In this document: positions 34,112-45,053 of the stretch, one piece after another | Numbering within the stretch: position 1 is the stretch's first letter | How the letters are laid out: every line of letters starts with the position of its first letter | Assembly: GCA_023954375.1 (NCBI GenBank) | Contig: JAMLIC010000002.1 | Location: 362,454 to 426,453 of the forward strand | Source: Planctomycetota bacterium | GTDB lineage: Bacteria; Planctomycetota; J058 | DNA: 64,000 nt | Direction of reading: 5' to 3' | Notes under the pieces: model-generated | Told to the model about the DNA's origin: nothing | Database searches by the model: none | What the model saw: only the letters and a program-made list of their open reading frames with translations | Position numbers and translations under genes: made by a program

Positions 34112-35152
34112 GTGCGCACGTTGCCGCTCCTGCTCCTCCTCCTCGCCCTGCCCGCCCTGGCTCTGGCCGACGACCGGGCCGACGACCACGACGCCGCCGC
34201 CGTCGAGGCCCGCGTCCGGCAGGTGGCGCGGGACCTCGCCCCGCTGGTCGTCGAGGTCGAGGCGCTCGGCGGCCTCGACGAGCGCTTCGACGCGCCCGAG
34301 ACCGAGGAGGAGGCGCGCGAGGGGATCCTCACGAGGGCCGGCTTCAAGCAGGCTCACGGGCCGACCACCGGGCTGATCCTCACGAGCGACGGCCTGATCG
34401 CCACGACGACCTTCGCGCTCCACCGCGAGCCGCGCCACCTGATCGTCACGCTCCACGACGGCCGCAGCTTCGTCGCCCGCCCGCTCGGGCGCGACGACGG
34501 CCGCGCGCTCGTGATCCTGAAGATCGACGCCAAGGACCTGCCCGTGCCGCAGGCCGCGGCGCCGGCCGAGATCGTCCCCGGGCGCTTCGCGATCGCCCTC
34601 GGCCGCGGCCTCGGCGGGCCGGCGCCGGGCGTCTCGCTCGGCGTCGTCTCGGCCGTGGGCCGCGTCGGCGGCCGCGCGATCCAGTCGAGCGCCGCGATCT
34701 CGCCCGCCAACTACGGCGGCCCGCTGGCGGGCCTCGACGGGGCGGTGCTCGGCCTCCTCGTGCCGCTGGCGCTCGACGGCGGCATGGCGAGCGTCGACCT
34801 CTACGACTCGGGGATCGGCTTCGCCCTGCCGCTCGCCGACGTGCTGGCGGTCGCCCCGCGCCTGGCCCGCGGCGAGGTCCTGCGCCCGGGCGTCCTCGGC
34901 GTCAGCCCCGACCTCACGGCGAAGGACGGCGTGCGCCTGGCCTCGGTGGCCGTCGGGTCGCCGGCCGCCGCCGCCGGCCTGCGCGAGGGCGACCTCCTGC
35001 TCACGATCGACGGCGAGCCGGTGACCACCCCGTGGGAGCTCCGCCGCGCGCTCGCGCGGCGCCACGCCGGCGACGAGGTCACGCTCGAGGTGCGCCGCGG
35101 CGCCGAGACGCGCACGGTCCAGGCCCGGCTGGCCGCGAAGGAGGCCGAGTGA
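34112..35152 (+). CDS. Second HtrA-like pseudoprotease with PDZ domain
   Basis: The 346-residue product starts at GTG 34112 with a signal peptide ending ALAD. The protease-like domain (about 80-235) lacks the catalytic His (ATTTFAL in place of TNFHV), has Ala at the Asp position and Tyr201 at the Ser position (SPANYGGPL). A PDZ domain (about 255-345) has a clear SPAAAAGLREGDLLLTIDG signature. It overlaps the next gene by 4 nt. Three HtrA paralogues in a row, with one active and two inactive, is the notable feature. Confidence 0.8.
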   Translation: MRTLPLLLLLLALPALALADDRADDHDAAAVEARVRQVARDLAPLVVEVEALGGLDERFDAPETEEEAREGILTRAGFKQAHGPTTGLILTSDGLIATTTFALHREPRHLIVTLHDGRSFVARPLGRDDGRALVILKIDAKDLPVPQAAAPAEIVPGRFAIALGRGLGGPAPGVSLGVVSAVGRVGGRAIQSSAAISPANYGGPLAGLDGAVLGLLVPLALDGGMASVDLYDSGIGFALPLADVLAVAPRLARGEVLRPGVLGVSPDLTAKDGVRLASVAVGSPAAAAGLREGDLLLTIDGEPVTTPWELRRALARRHAGDEVTLEVRRGAETRTVQARLAAKEAE

Positions 35153-36246
35153 CCCCGCTCACCTCGCGACGTCGCGCCGCCCTCGCGGCGCTCCTGGCCG
35201 GCGCGGTGACGGTCGCCGCCCCGGCGGCGCCCCGGGTGCGCGCCCAGGACGACGACCTCGTCGTCGACCGCCCGCGGCACATCACCCCGCGCACGGTCCA
35301 GGCGATCGAGCGCGGCGTGCGCTGGCTCGCCCAGCGCCAGCGCCGGGACGGCGCCTGGGACGAGGGCGGCGGCATGGGCAGCTACCCCGTCGCCATGACG
35401 GCGCTCGCCGGCATGGCCCTCCTCGGCCACGGTGACACGCCCACGCGCGGGAAGTACGCCGGGAACGTGCGCCGCGCCGTGACCTACCTGACCGACCCCC
35501 GCCAGGCGTCGCGGACGACGGGCCTGATCACCTCGCGCGGCACGGGCGAGGAGGGCCGGTCGATGTACGGCCACGGCTTCGCCATGATGTTCCTCGCCCA
35601 GGCCCTGGGCGACGACGGCGACCCGGCCCTGCAGAAGCGCGTGATCGACGTGCTCCACAAGGGCGTCGAGCTGACCGGGCGCGCGCAGAGCGGCCGCGGC
35701 GGCTGGCTCTACACGCCCGACTCGGGCGGCGACGAGGGGTCGGTCACCGTCACGCAGGTGCAGGCCCTGCGCGCCTGCCGCAACGCCGGCATGGCCGTGC
35801 CGGTCAGGATCGTGCGGCAGGCGGTCGGCTACATCGAGGCGTCGGCCCAGCCCGACGGCGGGATCGCCTACCAGGTCGGCATGACCGGCAGCCAGCCGGC
35901 GATCACCGCCGCCGCCGTGGCCGTCCTCTACAACGCCGGGCAGTACGACAGCCCCGTCGCGCGCCGCTGCCTCGAGTTCTGCCGCCAGCGGATCGACGTG
36001 CGCGCGGGCGGGGGCGGCGGCTTCGGCCACTGGTTCTACACGCACCTCTACCTGTCGCAGGCCTACTGGCAGGTGGGCGGCCAGGACTGGGAGCGCTACT
36101 TCCCGCTCGTCCGCGACCACCTGATCAACACGCAGGGGGCCGACGGGTCGTGGCAGGGCGACGGGGTCGGGCACGTCTACGGGACGGCGATCGCGGTGAC
36201 GATCCTGACGCTGCCGTTCGAGCACGTGCCGTTGTACATGCGTTGA
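35149..36246 (+). CDS. Exported prenyltransferase/squalene-cyclase-like repeat protein
   Basis: The 365-residue product starts at GTG 35149 within GTGA shared with the upstream stop. A signal peptide (ending VRAQ) leads into alpha-alpha toroid repeats of the terpenoid-cyclase type: RWLAQRQRRDGAWDE, GHGFAMMFLAQAL, GRGGWLYTP, QPDGGIAYQ and NTQGADGSWQGDG. It lacks the DxDD motif of true squalene-hopene cyclases and is much shorter, so it is more likely a binding or structural protein than a cyclase. Being exported and coupled to the HtrA group, it may be a scaffold. A repeat element follows the stop. Confidence 0.8.
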   Translation: MTPLTSRRRAALAALLAGAVTVAAPAAPRVRAQDDDLVVDRPRHITPRTVQAIERGVRWLAQRQRRDGAWDEGGGMGSYPVAMTALAGMALLGHGDTPTRGKYAGNVRRAVTYLTDPRQASRTTGLITSRGTGEEGRSMYGHGFAMMFLAQALGDDGDPALQKRVIDVLHKGVELTGRAQSGRGGWLYTPDSGGDEGSVTVTQVQALRACRNAGMAVPVRIVRQAVGYIEASAQPDGGIAYQVGMTGSQPAITAAAVAVLYNAGQYDSPVARRCLEFCRQRIDVRAGGGGGFGHWFYTHLYLSQAYWQVGGQDWERYFPLVRDHLINTQGADGSWQGDGVGHVYGTAIAVTILTLPFEHVPLYMR

Positions 36247-36308
36247 TTCACCACGGAGGACACGGAGGACACGGAGAAGAATCCCACCTCCGTGTCCTCC
36301 GTGGTGCA
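36247..36308. repeat. Inverted repeat of the CCACGGAGGACACGGAG family
   Basis: The left side carries ACGGAGGAC units in tandem; the right arm (36288-36304) pairs perfectly with 36251-36267. It begins directly after the TGA of the prenyltransferase-like gene and is related to the element at 32997. Confidence 0.8.
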
Positions 36309-36633
36309 GCTCTCGAGCACAAGGACGCCGTGCGTCTCGCGAACGTCTCACCCCTGCGCCTGAGCCGCAAACGGCTTGAGTCCCTTTAACCCCTTCCCTC
36401 CCAAGGCCCTCACCCCCACGTTCCCGCTTGGTTCCGTCGGGACCTGCCGATAGAATCCTGACGGTCTCAACCGAATCTTGTCCGACGGGCGGACGACGCA
36501 CGGCTGTCGGGGCGGCGCCCCTGAGCGCCAACCGGCTCCACGGCCAGCGGTTGCGCCCGGGAGACCACACACCAGGCCGGTTTGGCCTGCGGTTCGTTAA
36601 GGGCAGGCGGGGGCCTCGGGCCCCGGGGGGTTC
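36309..36633. other. Spacer before the acyl-AMP ligase gene, no gene seen
   Basis: About 325 nt with lower GC than the neighbours and no convincing frame. It ends in a GC-rich palindrome (GGGCCTCGGGCCCCGG) right before the ATG. It probably holds the promoter for the ligase, but no clear box stands out. Confidence 0.4.
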
Positions 36634-38535
36634 ATGAGCACCACGGCCGAGCTCACGACGGCAGCGACCTACACCCGGGCCACGACGATCGGGGCCATGC
36701 TCGAGGAGCGGGCCCGGGGCCCCCTGGGCGACGACATTCGCTTCCTCTTCGTGGGCCAGGACGACGTCCCGCCCGACCGCCCGACGATCGGCCCCGACGA
36801 GTGCGTCACGCTGTCGTTCGCCGACGCCCTCGACCTCGCCCGCCGCGCCGCCTTCCACCTGCGCGCGCGCGGCGTCGGCCACGGCGACCGCGTCCTGCTC
36901 GTCCTGCCCACCGGTCCGTCGTTCCTGGCCGCGTTCTACGGCTGCCAGGTGCTCGGCGCGATCCCGGTGCCCGTCGTCCCGCCGGCGTCGCTGGCGCGCA
37001 TGGACGACCACATCGCCCGGATCGCCCGCGTGGCCACGATCTGCGCGGCGAAGGCCGTCGTCGTCAGCCAGGGGCTGCTGGCGATCACCGGCATGGTGCG
37101 CAGCCGCTTCAAGGAGGCGCGCGCGGCGCTCTCGAACGTCGTCTTCGGCCAGGACCTCCTGCGCGAGGAGGGGCGCGTCCACGACCTCGCCCCCGTGCGC
37201 CCCGAGGACCCGGCCATGCTCCAGTTCACGTCGGGGAGCACGGGAGACCCCAAGGGCGTGATCCTGCCCCACGCGAGCCTCCTCGCGAACATGAAGGGGA
37301 TCGGCCTGGCGGCGCAGTTCAACCGCGACGACGTGGCGCTGGCCTGGCTGCCGCTCTTCCACGACATGGGCCTGATCGGCCACTTCCTCGCCTCGGCGGC
37401 CTGGGGCCTGCCGCTCGTGCTCATGCCGCCCGAGACGTTCATCCGCCGGCCGCGCGAGTGGCTCAAGGCGATCTCGAGGTACCGCGGCACCTGCAGCGCC
37501 GCGCCGAACTTCGCCTACAGCCTGTGCGCGAAGAAGATCAAGGACCGCGACCTCGAGGGGATCGACCTCTCGTCGTGGCGCGTGGCCTTCTGCGGCGCGG
37601 AGCCGGTGAACCCGAAGACGATCACCGACTTCCTCGGCCGCTACGAGCCCTACGGCTTCCGGCCGACGACCTTCTTCCCCGTCTACGGCATGGCCGAGCT
37701 GTCGCTCGCGGCCACGTTCCCGCTGCCCGGGACCCCGCCCCGCTTCGACCGCGTGCGGCGTCATCGCTTCGAGCAGGGCGGCGCCGCCGAGCCGATCACG
37801 GACGGCGGCGACGCGACCGACGTCGTCACCTGGGTCTCGGTCGGCCGGCCGCTCCCCGACCACGAGGTGCGGATCGTCGACGCGAGCGGCCAGCCGCTGC
37901 CCGACCGCCGCGAGGGCGAGGTCGAGGTCCGCGGGCCGTCGCTCATGGCCGGCTACTACCGGAACCCGATGGCCACGGCCGAGGCCCTCCGCGGCGGCTG
38001 GCTGCGCACGGGCGACCTGGGCTACCTCTCCGACGGCGACCTGTTCGTCACCGGCCGGCGCAAGGAGATCATCATCAAGTCGGGCAAGAACCTCTACCCG
38101 CAGGACATCGAGGCGGCCGCCGCCCGGGTGCCCGGGATCCGCGTCGGCTGCTGCGCCGCCTTCGGCGTGCTCAACGCGACGCGTGGGACGGAGGACCTCG
38201 TGCTCGTCTGCGAGACGCGCACGACCGACCCGCAGGAGCTGGGCCGCCTCATGAGCGAGGTGCGCACCGCCGTCCTCGAGGCGATCGGCGCCACCCCCGA
38301 CGTGGTCGTCCTCGTCGGCCCGGGCACCGTGCCCAAGACGTCCTCGGGCAAGATCCAGCGCGACCTCATGCGCAAGCGCTACGTCGCGGGCGACATGCGG
38401 AGCGGCCAGGCGGGCATCATGACGAAGGTCCGCCTCAAGGTCGCCGAGACGCTCGAGCGCGTGCGCACCCGCGCCGTCGTGCCCTCGCTCGTCCGCCGCG
38501 CCGTCCACCGCGCGACGGCGCCCCTCCGGGCCTAG
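36634..38535 (+). CDS. Fatty acyl-AMP ligase / long-chain acyl-CoA synthetase-like
   Basis: The 633-residue product has the adenylate-forming core: the P-loop FTSGSTGDPKG, WLPLFHDMGLIGHF typical of fatty acyl-AMP ligases, VYGMAE, RTGDLGYLSDG with the catalytic Asp, GKNLYPQDIE, and the C-terminal PKTSSGKIQRD lysine. It activates a fatty acid with ATP to acyl-AMP, either for CoA or for an acyl carrier. No polyketide or peptide synthase gene is near. It could feed lipid synthesis or, distantly, the acyl-CoA dehydrogenase at 56.3 kb. The start is ATG 36634. The last base of its stop codon is the first base of the next start codon. Confidence 0.9.
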   Translation: MSTTAELTTAATYTRATTIGAMLEERARGPLGDDIRFLFVGQDDVPPDRPTIGPDECVTLSFADALDLARRAAFHLRARGVGHGDRVLLVLPTGPSFLAAFYGCQVLGAIPVPVVPPASLARMDDHIARIARVATICAAKAVVVSQGLLAITGMVRSRFKEARAALSNVVFGQDLLREEGRVHDLAPVRPEDPAMLQFTSGSTGDPKGVILPHASLLANMKGIGLAAQFNRDDVALAWLPLFHDMGLIGHFLASAAWGLPLVLMPPETFIRRPREWLKAISRYRGTCSAAPNFAYSLCAKKIKDRDLEGIDLSSWRVAFCGAEPVNPKTITDFLGRYEPYGFRPTTFFPVYGMAELSLAATFPLPGTPPRFDRVRRHRFEQGGAAEPITDGGDATDVVTWVSVGRPLPDHEVRIVDASGQPLPDRREGEVEVRGPSLMAGYYRNPMATAEALRGGWLRTGDLGYLSDGDLFVTGRRKEIIIKSGKNLYPQDIEAAAARVPGIRVGCCAAFGVLNATRGTEDLVLVCETRTTDPQELGRLMSEVRTAVLEAIGATPDVVVLVGPGTVPKTSSGKIQRDLMRKRYVAGDMRSGQAGIMTKVRLKVAETLERVRTRAVVPSLVRRAVHRATAPLRA

Positions 38536-39290
38536 TGGACGACGCGCTGGCCCGCCTCGAGCGCGCCCGCGCGGCCGACCCGGACGACGACACGCTCGCC
38601 GTCGACCTCGCCCGCGCGCGCCTGCGCGCGGGGCGCCCGCTGGGCGCGCTCGCCGTCCTCGGCCCCCGCGACCCGCGCGAGCGCGAGGCGGCGGGCGAGG
38701 CGCTGGCGCGAGCGCTGGGCTTCCGCTGGCTCGGCGTCGAGGCCGGGACGGACCGGTTCGACTACGGCTCCACGGCTCCTGATCGCCTGAACCTGATCCT
38801 CGTGCACGCGGGCGCGTTCCTGTTCGAGGGCGAGGCCGCCCTGGCCAGCCCGCGGCTCGAAGGGCAAGCGCGCGCGCTCACGCCGACCGTGCTGCCCGCC
38901 TTCCTCGCGGCCAACGTGCCCGTGTTGCGCCCGGTGTTCCCGACGCCGTCCGATCCCTTCGCCGAGCGAGGTGAGGGGCGGCTACCCAGCGCTGCCGAGT
39001 GGACGAAGCTCTGGCGCGGCGGCCTGTTCCTCGATGGCGACGCGTCGGCGCGGGTGCCGAACCCCGAGCCGCAGCGGCTGCGCCCGCACCAAGAAGAGGT
39101 CGAGGCGACGCCCGGCCTCGGCCCCTCGCCCTACGGCGCCGAAGTCTGGCTCGAGATCGGCTCCGAGGCACTTCTCGACGGCCACGCGGGGGTCTTCAAC
39201 GACGGCGGCGGACGCTACCTCGTCCCGCGACCTCCCGGCGGAGGGCACTTCTACCGCAGGATCCGCGACCTCCCGCCCGACCTCGCCTGA
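38535..39290 (+). CDS. Protein of unknown function, tandem copy 1
   Basis: The 251-residue product starts at GTG 38535, overlapping the last base of the ligase stop. A short TPR-like N-terminus (RLERARAADPDDDTLAVDLA) precedes a domain with AEWTKLWRGGLFLDGDAS and SPYGAEVWLE and an end GRYLVPRPP..YRRIRDLPPDLA. It is about half identical to the next gene, but its first 55 codons are almost the same at DNA level. No catalytic motif known. No signal peptide, so probably cytoplasmic. Confidence 0.7.
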   Translation: MDDALARLERARAADPDDDTLAVDLARARLRAGRPLGALAVLGPRDPREREAAGEALARALGFRWLGVEAGTDRFDYGSTAPDRLNLILVHAGAFLFEGEAALASPRLEGQARALTPTVLPAFLAANVPVLRPVFPTPSDPFAERGEGRLPSAAEWTKLWRGGLFLDGDASARVPNPEPQRLRPHQEEVEATPGLGPSPYGAEVWLEIGSEALLDGHAGVFNDGGGRYLVPRPPGGGHFYRRIRDLPPDLA

Positions 39291-39300
39291 GCCCGCACGG

Positions 39301-39306
39301 TATCGT
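39301..39306 (+). promoter_or_regulatory. Putative -10 box TATCGT, leaderless start
   Basis: The box ends 6 nt before the ATG at 39313 with no ribosome site between, in a 22-nt intergenic gap. Confidence 0.4.
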
Positions 39307-39312
39307 GGCGTC

Positions 39313-40059
39313 ATGGACGACGCGCTGGCCCGGCTCGAGCGCGCCCGCGCGGCCGACCCGGACGACGACACGCTCGCCGTCGACCTCGCCCGCGCGCGCC
39401 TGCGCGCGGGGCGGCCGCTCGGCGCGCTCGCCGTGCTCGGGCCGCGCGACCCGCGCGAGCGCGAGGCGGCGGCGCGGGCGCTCGGGCAGGCGCTCGGGCT
39501 CGAGTGGCTCGGCGTCGAGGCCGGGACGGACCGCTTCGCGCAGGACCCGACGAGCCAGCTCGTCCTGGTCCACGCGGGCGCGTTCCTCGACGACGGCGAG
39601 GGCTACCTGGCCAGCTCGCTCCTCGAGCGGCAGGAGCGCGCCGACCTCCGGCGCGTCGTCCTGCCGGCGTTCCTCGCCGAGCGCGTCGCCCGCGAGACGC
39701 TCGCCGCGCGACCACCCGACGAGGACCCGTTCGCCGCGCGCGGGGGGCGGCTGCCGACGCCGGCCGAGTGGAAGAAGCTCTGGCGAGGGGGGCTGTTCCT
39801 CGACGGCGACGCGTCCGCGCAGGTGGATAACCCGGACCCGGATCGCCTGCTCCCGCAGGGCGTCGCCGACGCGCCCGGCGTCGCGGCGCGCTCGCCCTAC
39901 GGCGCCGAGCTCCTCACGCACGCGGCCGAGGCGCTCCAGGGCGGGCGCGCGGGCGTCTTCGACGACGCCACCGGCCGCTACCTCGTGCCGCGGCCCACGA
40001 CGGGGTCGCGGCCGCTCGTGTTCCGGATGGTCCGGGACCTCCCCGCGCACCTCGCATGA
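39313..40059 (+). CDS. Protein of unknown function, tandem copy 2
   Basis: The 248-residue product is the downstream paralogue of 38535-39290. Shared anchors are the N-terminal TPR-like block, the WRGGLFLDGDAS motif, SPYGAE and a GRYLVPRP..VRDLP end. The N-terminal 55 residues are nearly identical in both copies while the middle has drifted, which points to gene conversion or conservation of that part. Start ATG 39313. Function unknown. Confidence 0.7.
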   Translation: MDDALARLERARAADPDDDTLAVDLARARLRAGRPLGALAVLGPRDPREREAAARALGQALGLEWLGVEAGTDRFAQDPTSQLVLVHAGAFLDDGEGYLASSLLERQERADLRRVVLPAFLAERVARETLAARPPDEDPFAARGGRLPTPAEWKKLWRGGLFLDGDASAQVDNPDPDRLLPQGVADAPGVAARSPYGAELLTHAAEALQGGRAGVFDDATGRYLVPRPTTGSRPLVFRMVRDLPAHLA

Positions 40060-40094
40060 CGCGCCGCGGGGCGGATCGCGCCCCGCCGCCGCGG

Positions 40095-40100
40095 TATCCT
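40095..40100 (+). promoter_or_regulatory. Putative -10 box TATCCT of the cysteine dioxygenase gene
   Basis: GCGGTATCCTCG lies 20 nt before the ATG at 40121; a weak GCGGAGG ribosome site lies between. Confidence 0.35.
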
Positions 40101-40120
40101 CGGGGGCGGAGGCCGCCGCC

Positions 40121-40705
40121 ATGCCCGGACACACGCTGGTCACGCTCGCGATCGACGACCTCGTGCGCGAGCTCGAGCGGCTCCCCGAGGAGGGCTTCGT
40201 CGAGGCGGCCCGCGAGGTCGTCCACGGGCGCGCGCTCGCGCCGCGCTCGCTCGAGCCCTACCACTTCTTCTCGGCGCGCCACTACACGCGCAACCTGATC
40301 TTCAAGAACGACCTGTTCGAGCTCCTCGCGCTCTGCTGGGAGCCGGGGCAGCAGAGCAGCGTCCACAACCATCGCGGCCAGCAGTGCTGGATGATGATGG
40401 GCCTCGGCCGGCTCGAGAACCAGAACTTCCGCGTCCACGACCGCGACGAGGCCGCGCGCACCTGCCGCCTCGAGCCGACGAGCGTGATCGAGATCACGCG
40501 CGACCAGGCCATGTCCGTCGACCCCGACGAGCCCGTGCACCTGATCCGCAACGTCGAGGCCTGGGGGCAGCGCGCGCTCAGCGTGCACCTCTACTCGCGG
40601 CCGTTCGACACCTGCGAGGTCTACTGCCCCGACCGCGGGATCTACATGGACGTGCAGCTCAGCTACCAGAGCGTGCACGGGAAGCCCTGCGCGCCCGGGA
40701 GCTGA
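40121..40705 (+). CDS. cdo: Cysteine dioxygenase
   Basis: The 194-residue product is a cupin with the full iron triad: His82 and His84 in HNHRGQQC and His140 in PVHLIRN. Ser154, His156 and Tyr158 in LSVHLYS complete the active site. It oxidises cysteine with O2 to cysteine sulfinate in the cytoplasm. Cys89 stands at the position of Cys93 in the mammalian enzyme, so the Cys-Tyr cross-linked cofactor could form; most bacterial forms have Gly there. Start ATG 40121, normal length. A kinase gene starts 1 nt after its stop. Confidence 0.92.
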   Translation: MPGHTLVTLAIDDLVRELERLPEEGFVEAAREVVHGRALAPRSLEPYHFFSARHYTRNLIFKNDLFELLALCWEPGQQSSVHNHRGQQCWMMMGLGRLENQNFRVHDRDEAARTCRLEPTSVIEITRDQAMSVDPDEPVHLIRNVEAWGQRALSVHLYSRPFDTCEVYCPDRGIYMDVQLSYQSVHGKPCAPGS

Positions 40706-40706
40706 G

Positions 40707-43115
<2,409 letters not shown>

Positions 43116-43778
43116 TCAGGCGCCCCGGCGAGGGGCCACGAGGTCGCCCACGTGGAACAGGCCCAGGAGGATGCCGGCGACGCCGACCGCGACCACGGTG
43201 AACGCGAAGCACAGCCGAGCGCACTCGTGCGCGAGGGGCGAGGCGGCGGCGCGCGTCAGCGCGACGCCGGCGCCCAGGACCAGCGCGACCGCGCCGCCGC
43301 GGACGAGCAGGAAGGTGCCCTGCTCCGCGAGGCGCGCGTCCCGCGCCCGGGCCACGAGCGCGACGACGAAGCCGCCGCCGACCAGGGCCGCCTTGCCCAG
43401 CAGGGCCACGGGCTCGACCAGCGCCTCCTCCACGGCGCGGTAGGCGGCGTCGAGGCCGCCCTCGAGGAGGGCGGCGACGTAGGCGGCCTGGACGACCAGG
43501 AGCACGGCCAGGCCGAGGGTCAGGACCACCCCGCCGGCGAGGCGGAGCGGTGACGCGGGCGGGGGGCGCTCCTCGAGCAGGGCGCCGGGCGCGGCCAGGG
43601 CCCCCAGCAGCGCCGCCACGAGCAGCGCCTCCGCGCGCCCGCCCACGGCGAGCACGCACGGCAGGGCCGCGGCCGCCACGAGCGCCCAGCGCACGAGCGC
43701 CCGGCGGGCGCCGCGCGCGAGCGCGCCCCGCTCCAGGCCGACTCCGGTGGGCTGTTCGGCGTCGCTCACCGGACGCAT
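43116..43778 (-). CDS. Polytopic membrane protein of unknown function
   Basis: The 220-residue product has about six hydrophobic segments and no recognised motif. ATG 43778 is the first start; GTG 43769 (VSDAEQPTG) is attractive because an AAGAAT box ends 7 nt before it, which would give a leaderless transcript. It converges with the kinase gene with no space between stops. Confidence 0.65.
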   Translation of the reverse strand: MRPVSDAEQPTGVGLERGALARGARRALVRWALVAAAALPCVLAVGGRAEALLVAALLGALAAPGALLEERPPPASPLRLAGGVVLTLGLAVLLVVQAAYVAALLEGGLDAAYRAVEEALVEPVALLGKAALVGGGFVVALVARARDARLAEQGTFLLVRGGAVALVLGAGVALTRAAASPLAHECARLCFAFTVVAVGVAGILLGLFHVGDLVAPRRGA

Positions 43779-43782
43779 TCTT
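43777..43782 (-). promoter_or_regulatory. Putative -10 box AAGAAT, leaderless start
   Basis: On the minus strand the box ends 7 nt before GTG 43769. It overlaps the upstream ATG, which favours the GTG as the true start if the box is used. Confidence 0.3.
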
Positions 43783-43838
43783 GCCACCCCCGACCCGGCG
43801 CTCCAGGTTGTGATGCCCCCCCGACCCGAGGTGACCCC

Positions 43839-45053
43839 ATGCGCTCCCTCCCCCCGCTCCTCCTCCTGCTCGCCCTCACCCCGGCCGCCGCCGACGACGC
43901 CTGGCGCCCACGCGAGGTCCCGGCCGAGGACCTCCGGGCCGCCGCCGCGGCGTCGAACCGGTTCGGCCTCGACCTCCTGCGCGTCGTCGGCCAGGGCGGC
44001 GGCGACGTGCTCGTCGCCCCGCCGAGCGTCCTGGCCGCGTTCGCCATGACCTGGGCCGGGGCCGAGGGCGAGACCGCCGCGCAGCTCGCGCGCGCCCTGC
44101 GCGTGGACCTCCCCCCCGAGCGCGGCCACCCGGCCCTCGGGGCGCTCCTCGCCGCGGGGCAGGGGTCGGGCGACCCGACCTTCGCCGTGGCCAACCGCCT
44201 GTGGGGCGCCGGCGAGGACTTCCTCCCCGACTTCCTGCGCCGCACGCGCGAGGCCTACGGGGCCGAGCTGGCGCGGGTCGACTTCCGCGGCGACCCCGAG
44301 GGCGCCCGCGAGCGGATCAACGGCTGGGTGGCCGAGCGCACCCGCGACCGGATCCGGGACCTCCTCCCCGAGAGCACGATCGACGGCCTGACGCGGCTCG
44401 TGCTCACGAACGCGGTCTACTTCAAGGGCTCCTGGAAGGCGCGCTTCGACGCGCAGGCCACGCAGGAGGGTCCCTTCACGCTCGCGAGCGGCGGGCAGGT
44501 CCAGGCCCGCCTCATGCACCAGACGCTCACGGCGCCGTTCCACCGCGGCCAGGGCTTCGCGCTCGTCGAGCTCCCCTACGCGGGCGGGCGCTTCGCGATG
44601 GTCCTCGTCGCCCCCGACGCGCCCGGCGGGCTGCCGGCCGTCGAGCGGGCGCTGACGGCCGACGCCCTCGCCGGCTGGCTGGCCGCGGCCCGGACGCAGC
44701 AGGTCCGGGTCGTCCTGCCGCGCCTGAAGCTCGAGGCCGAGGTCGACCTCGCCCCGGTCCTGCGGGCGCTCGGCGCCACGGACGTGTTCGACCCGGACCG
44801 CGCCGACCTCTCCGGCATGAACGGCAAGAAGCACGACCTGCACGTCACGGCCGCCCGGCACAAGGCGTTCGTCGAGGTCAACGAGGAGGGCACGGAGGCG
44901 GCGGCGGCCACGGGCGTCGTGGTCGGCACGCGCAGCGCCGCCCGGCCGGAGCCGGCGGAGGTCCGCTGTGACCGCCCGTTCCTGTTCATGATCCGCGACC
45001 GCGAGACCGGCCTCGTCTGGTTCCTCGGCCGCGAGACCGACCCCAGCCGCTAA
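43839..45053 (+). CDS. Secreted serpin, predicted inhibitory
   Basis: The 404-residue product starts at ATG 43839 behind GAGGTGA with a signal peptide ending AAAD. Serpin signatures are LVLTNAVYFKGSWKARFD, VELPYAGGRFAMVLV, and the end DRPFLFMIRDRETGLVWFLGR. The reactive loop begins VNEEGTEAAAATG (345-359) with the small-residue hinge of inhibitory serpins. Counting from Gly351 as P15 gives Arg365-Ser366 as P1-P1', which predicts inhibition of a trypsin-like protease. Bacterial serpins are uncommon. Its gene overlaps the convergent phosphodiesterase gene by 4 nt. Confidence 0.92.
   Translation: MRSLPPLLLLLALTPAAADDAWRPREVPAEDLRAAAAASNRFGLDLLRVVGQGGGDVLVAPPSVLAAFAMTWAGAEGETAAQLARALRVDLPPERGHPALGALLAAGQGSGDPTFAVANRLWGAGEDFLPDFLRRTREAYGAELARVDFRGDPEGARERINGWVAERTRDRIRDLLPESTIDGLTRLVLTNAVYFKGSWKARFDAQATQEGPFTLASGGQVQARLMHQTLTAPFHRGQGFALVELPYAGGRFAMVLVAPDAPGGLPAVERALTADALAGWLAAARTQQVRVVLPRLKLEAEVDLAPVLRALGATDVFDPDRADLSGMNGKKHDLHVTAARHKAFVEVNEEGTEAAAATGVVVGTRSAARPEPAEVRCDRPFLFMIRDRETGLVWFLGRETDPSR

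Noticed and set aside
33034..35152. The two HtrA-like genes as broken pseudogenes
   Set aside because: Frames are complete, signal peptides and PDZ domains are intact and the genes are tightly coupled, so they look like functional pseudoenzymes.
35149..36246. A squalene-hopene cyclase
   Set aside because: It is too short, exported, and lacks the DxDD catalytic motif.
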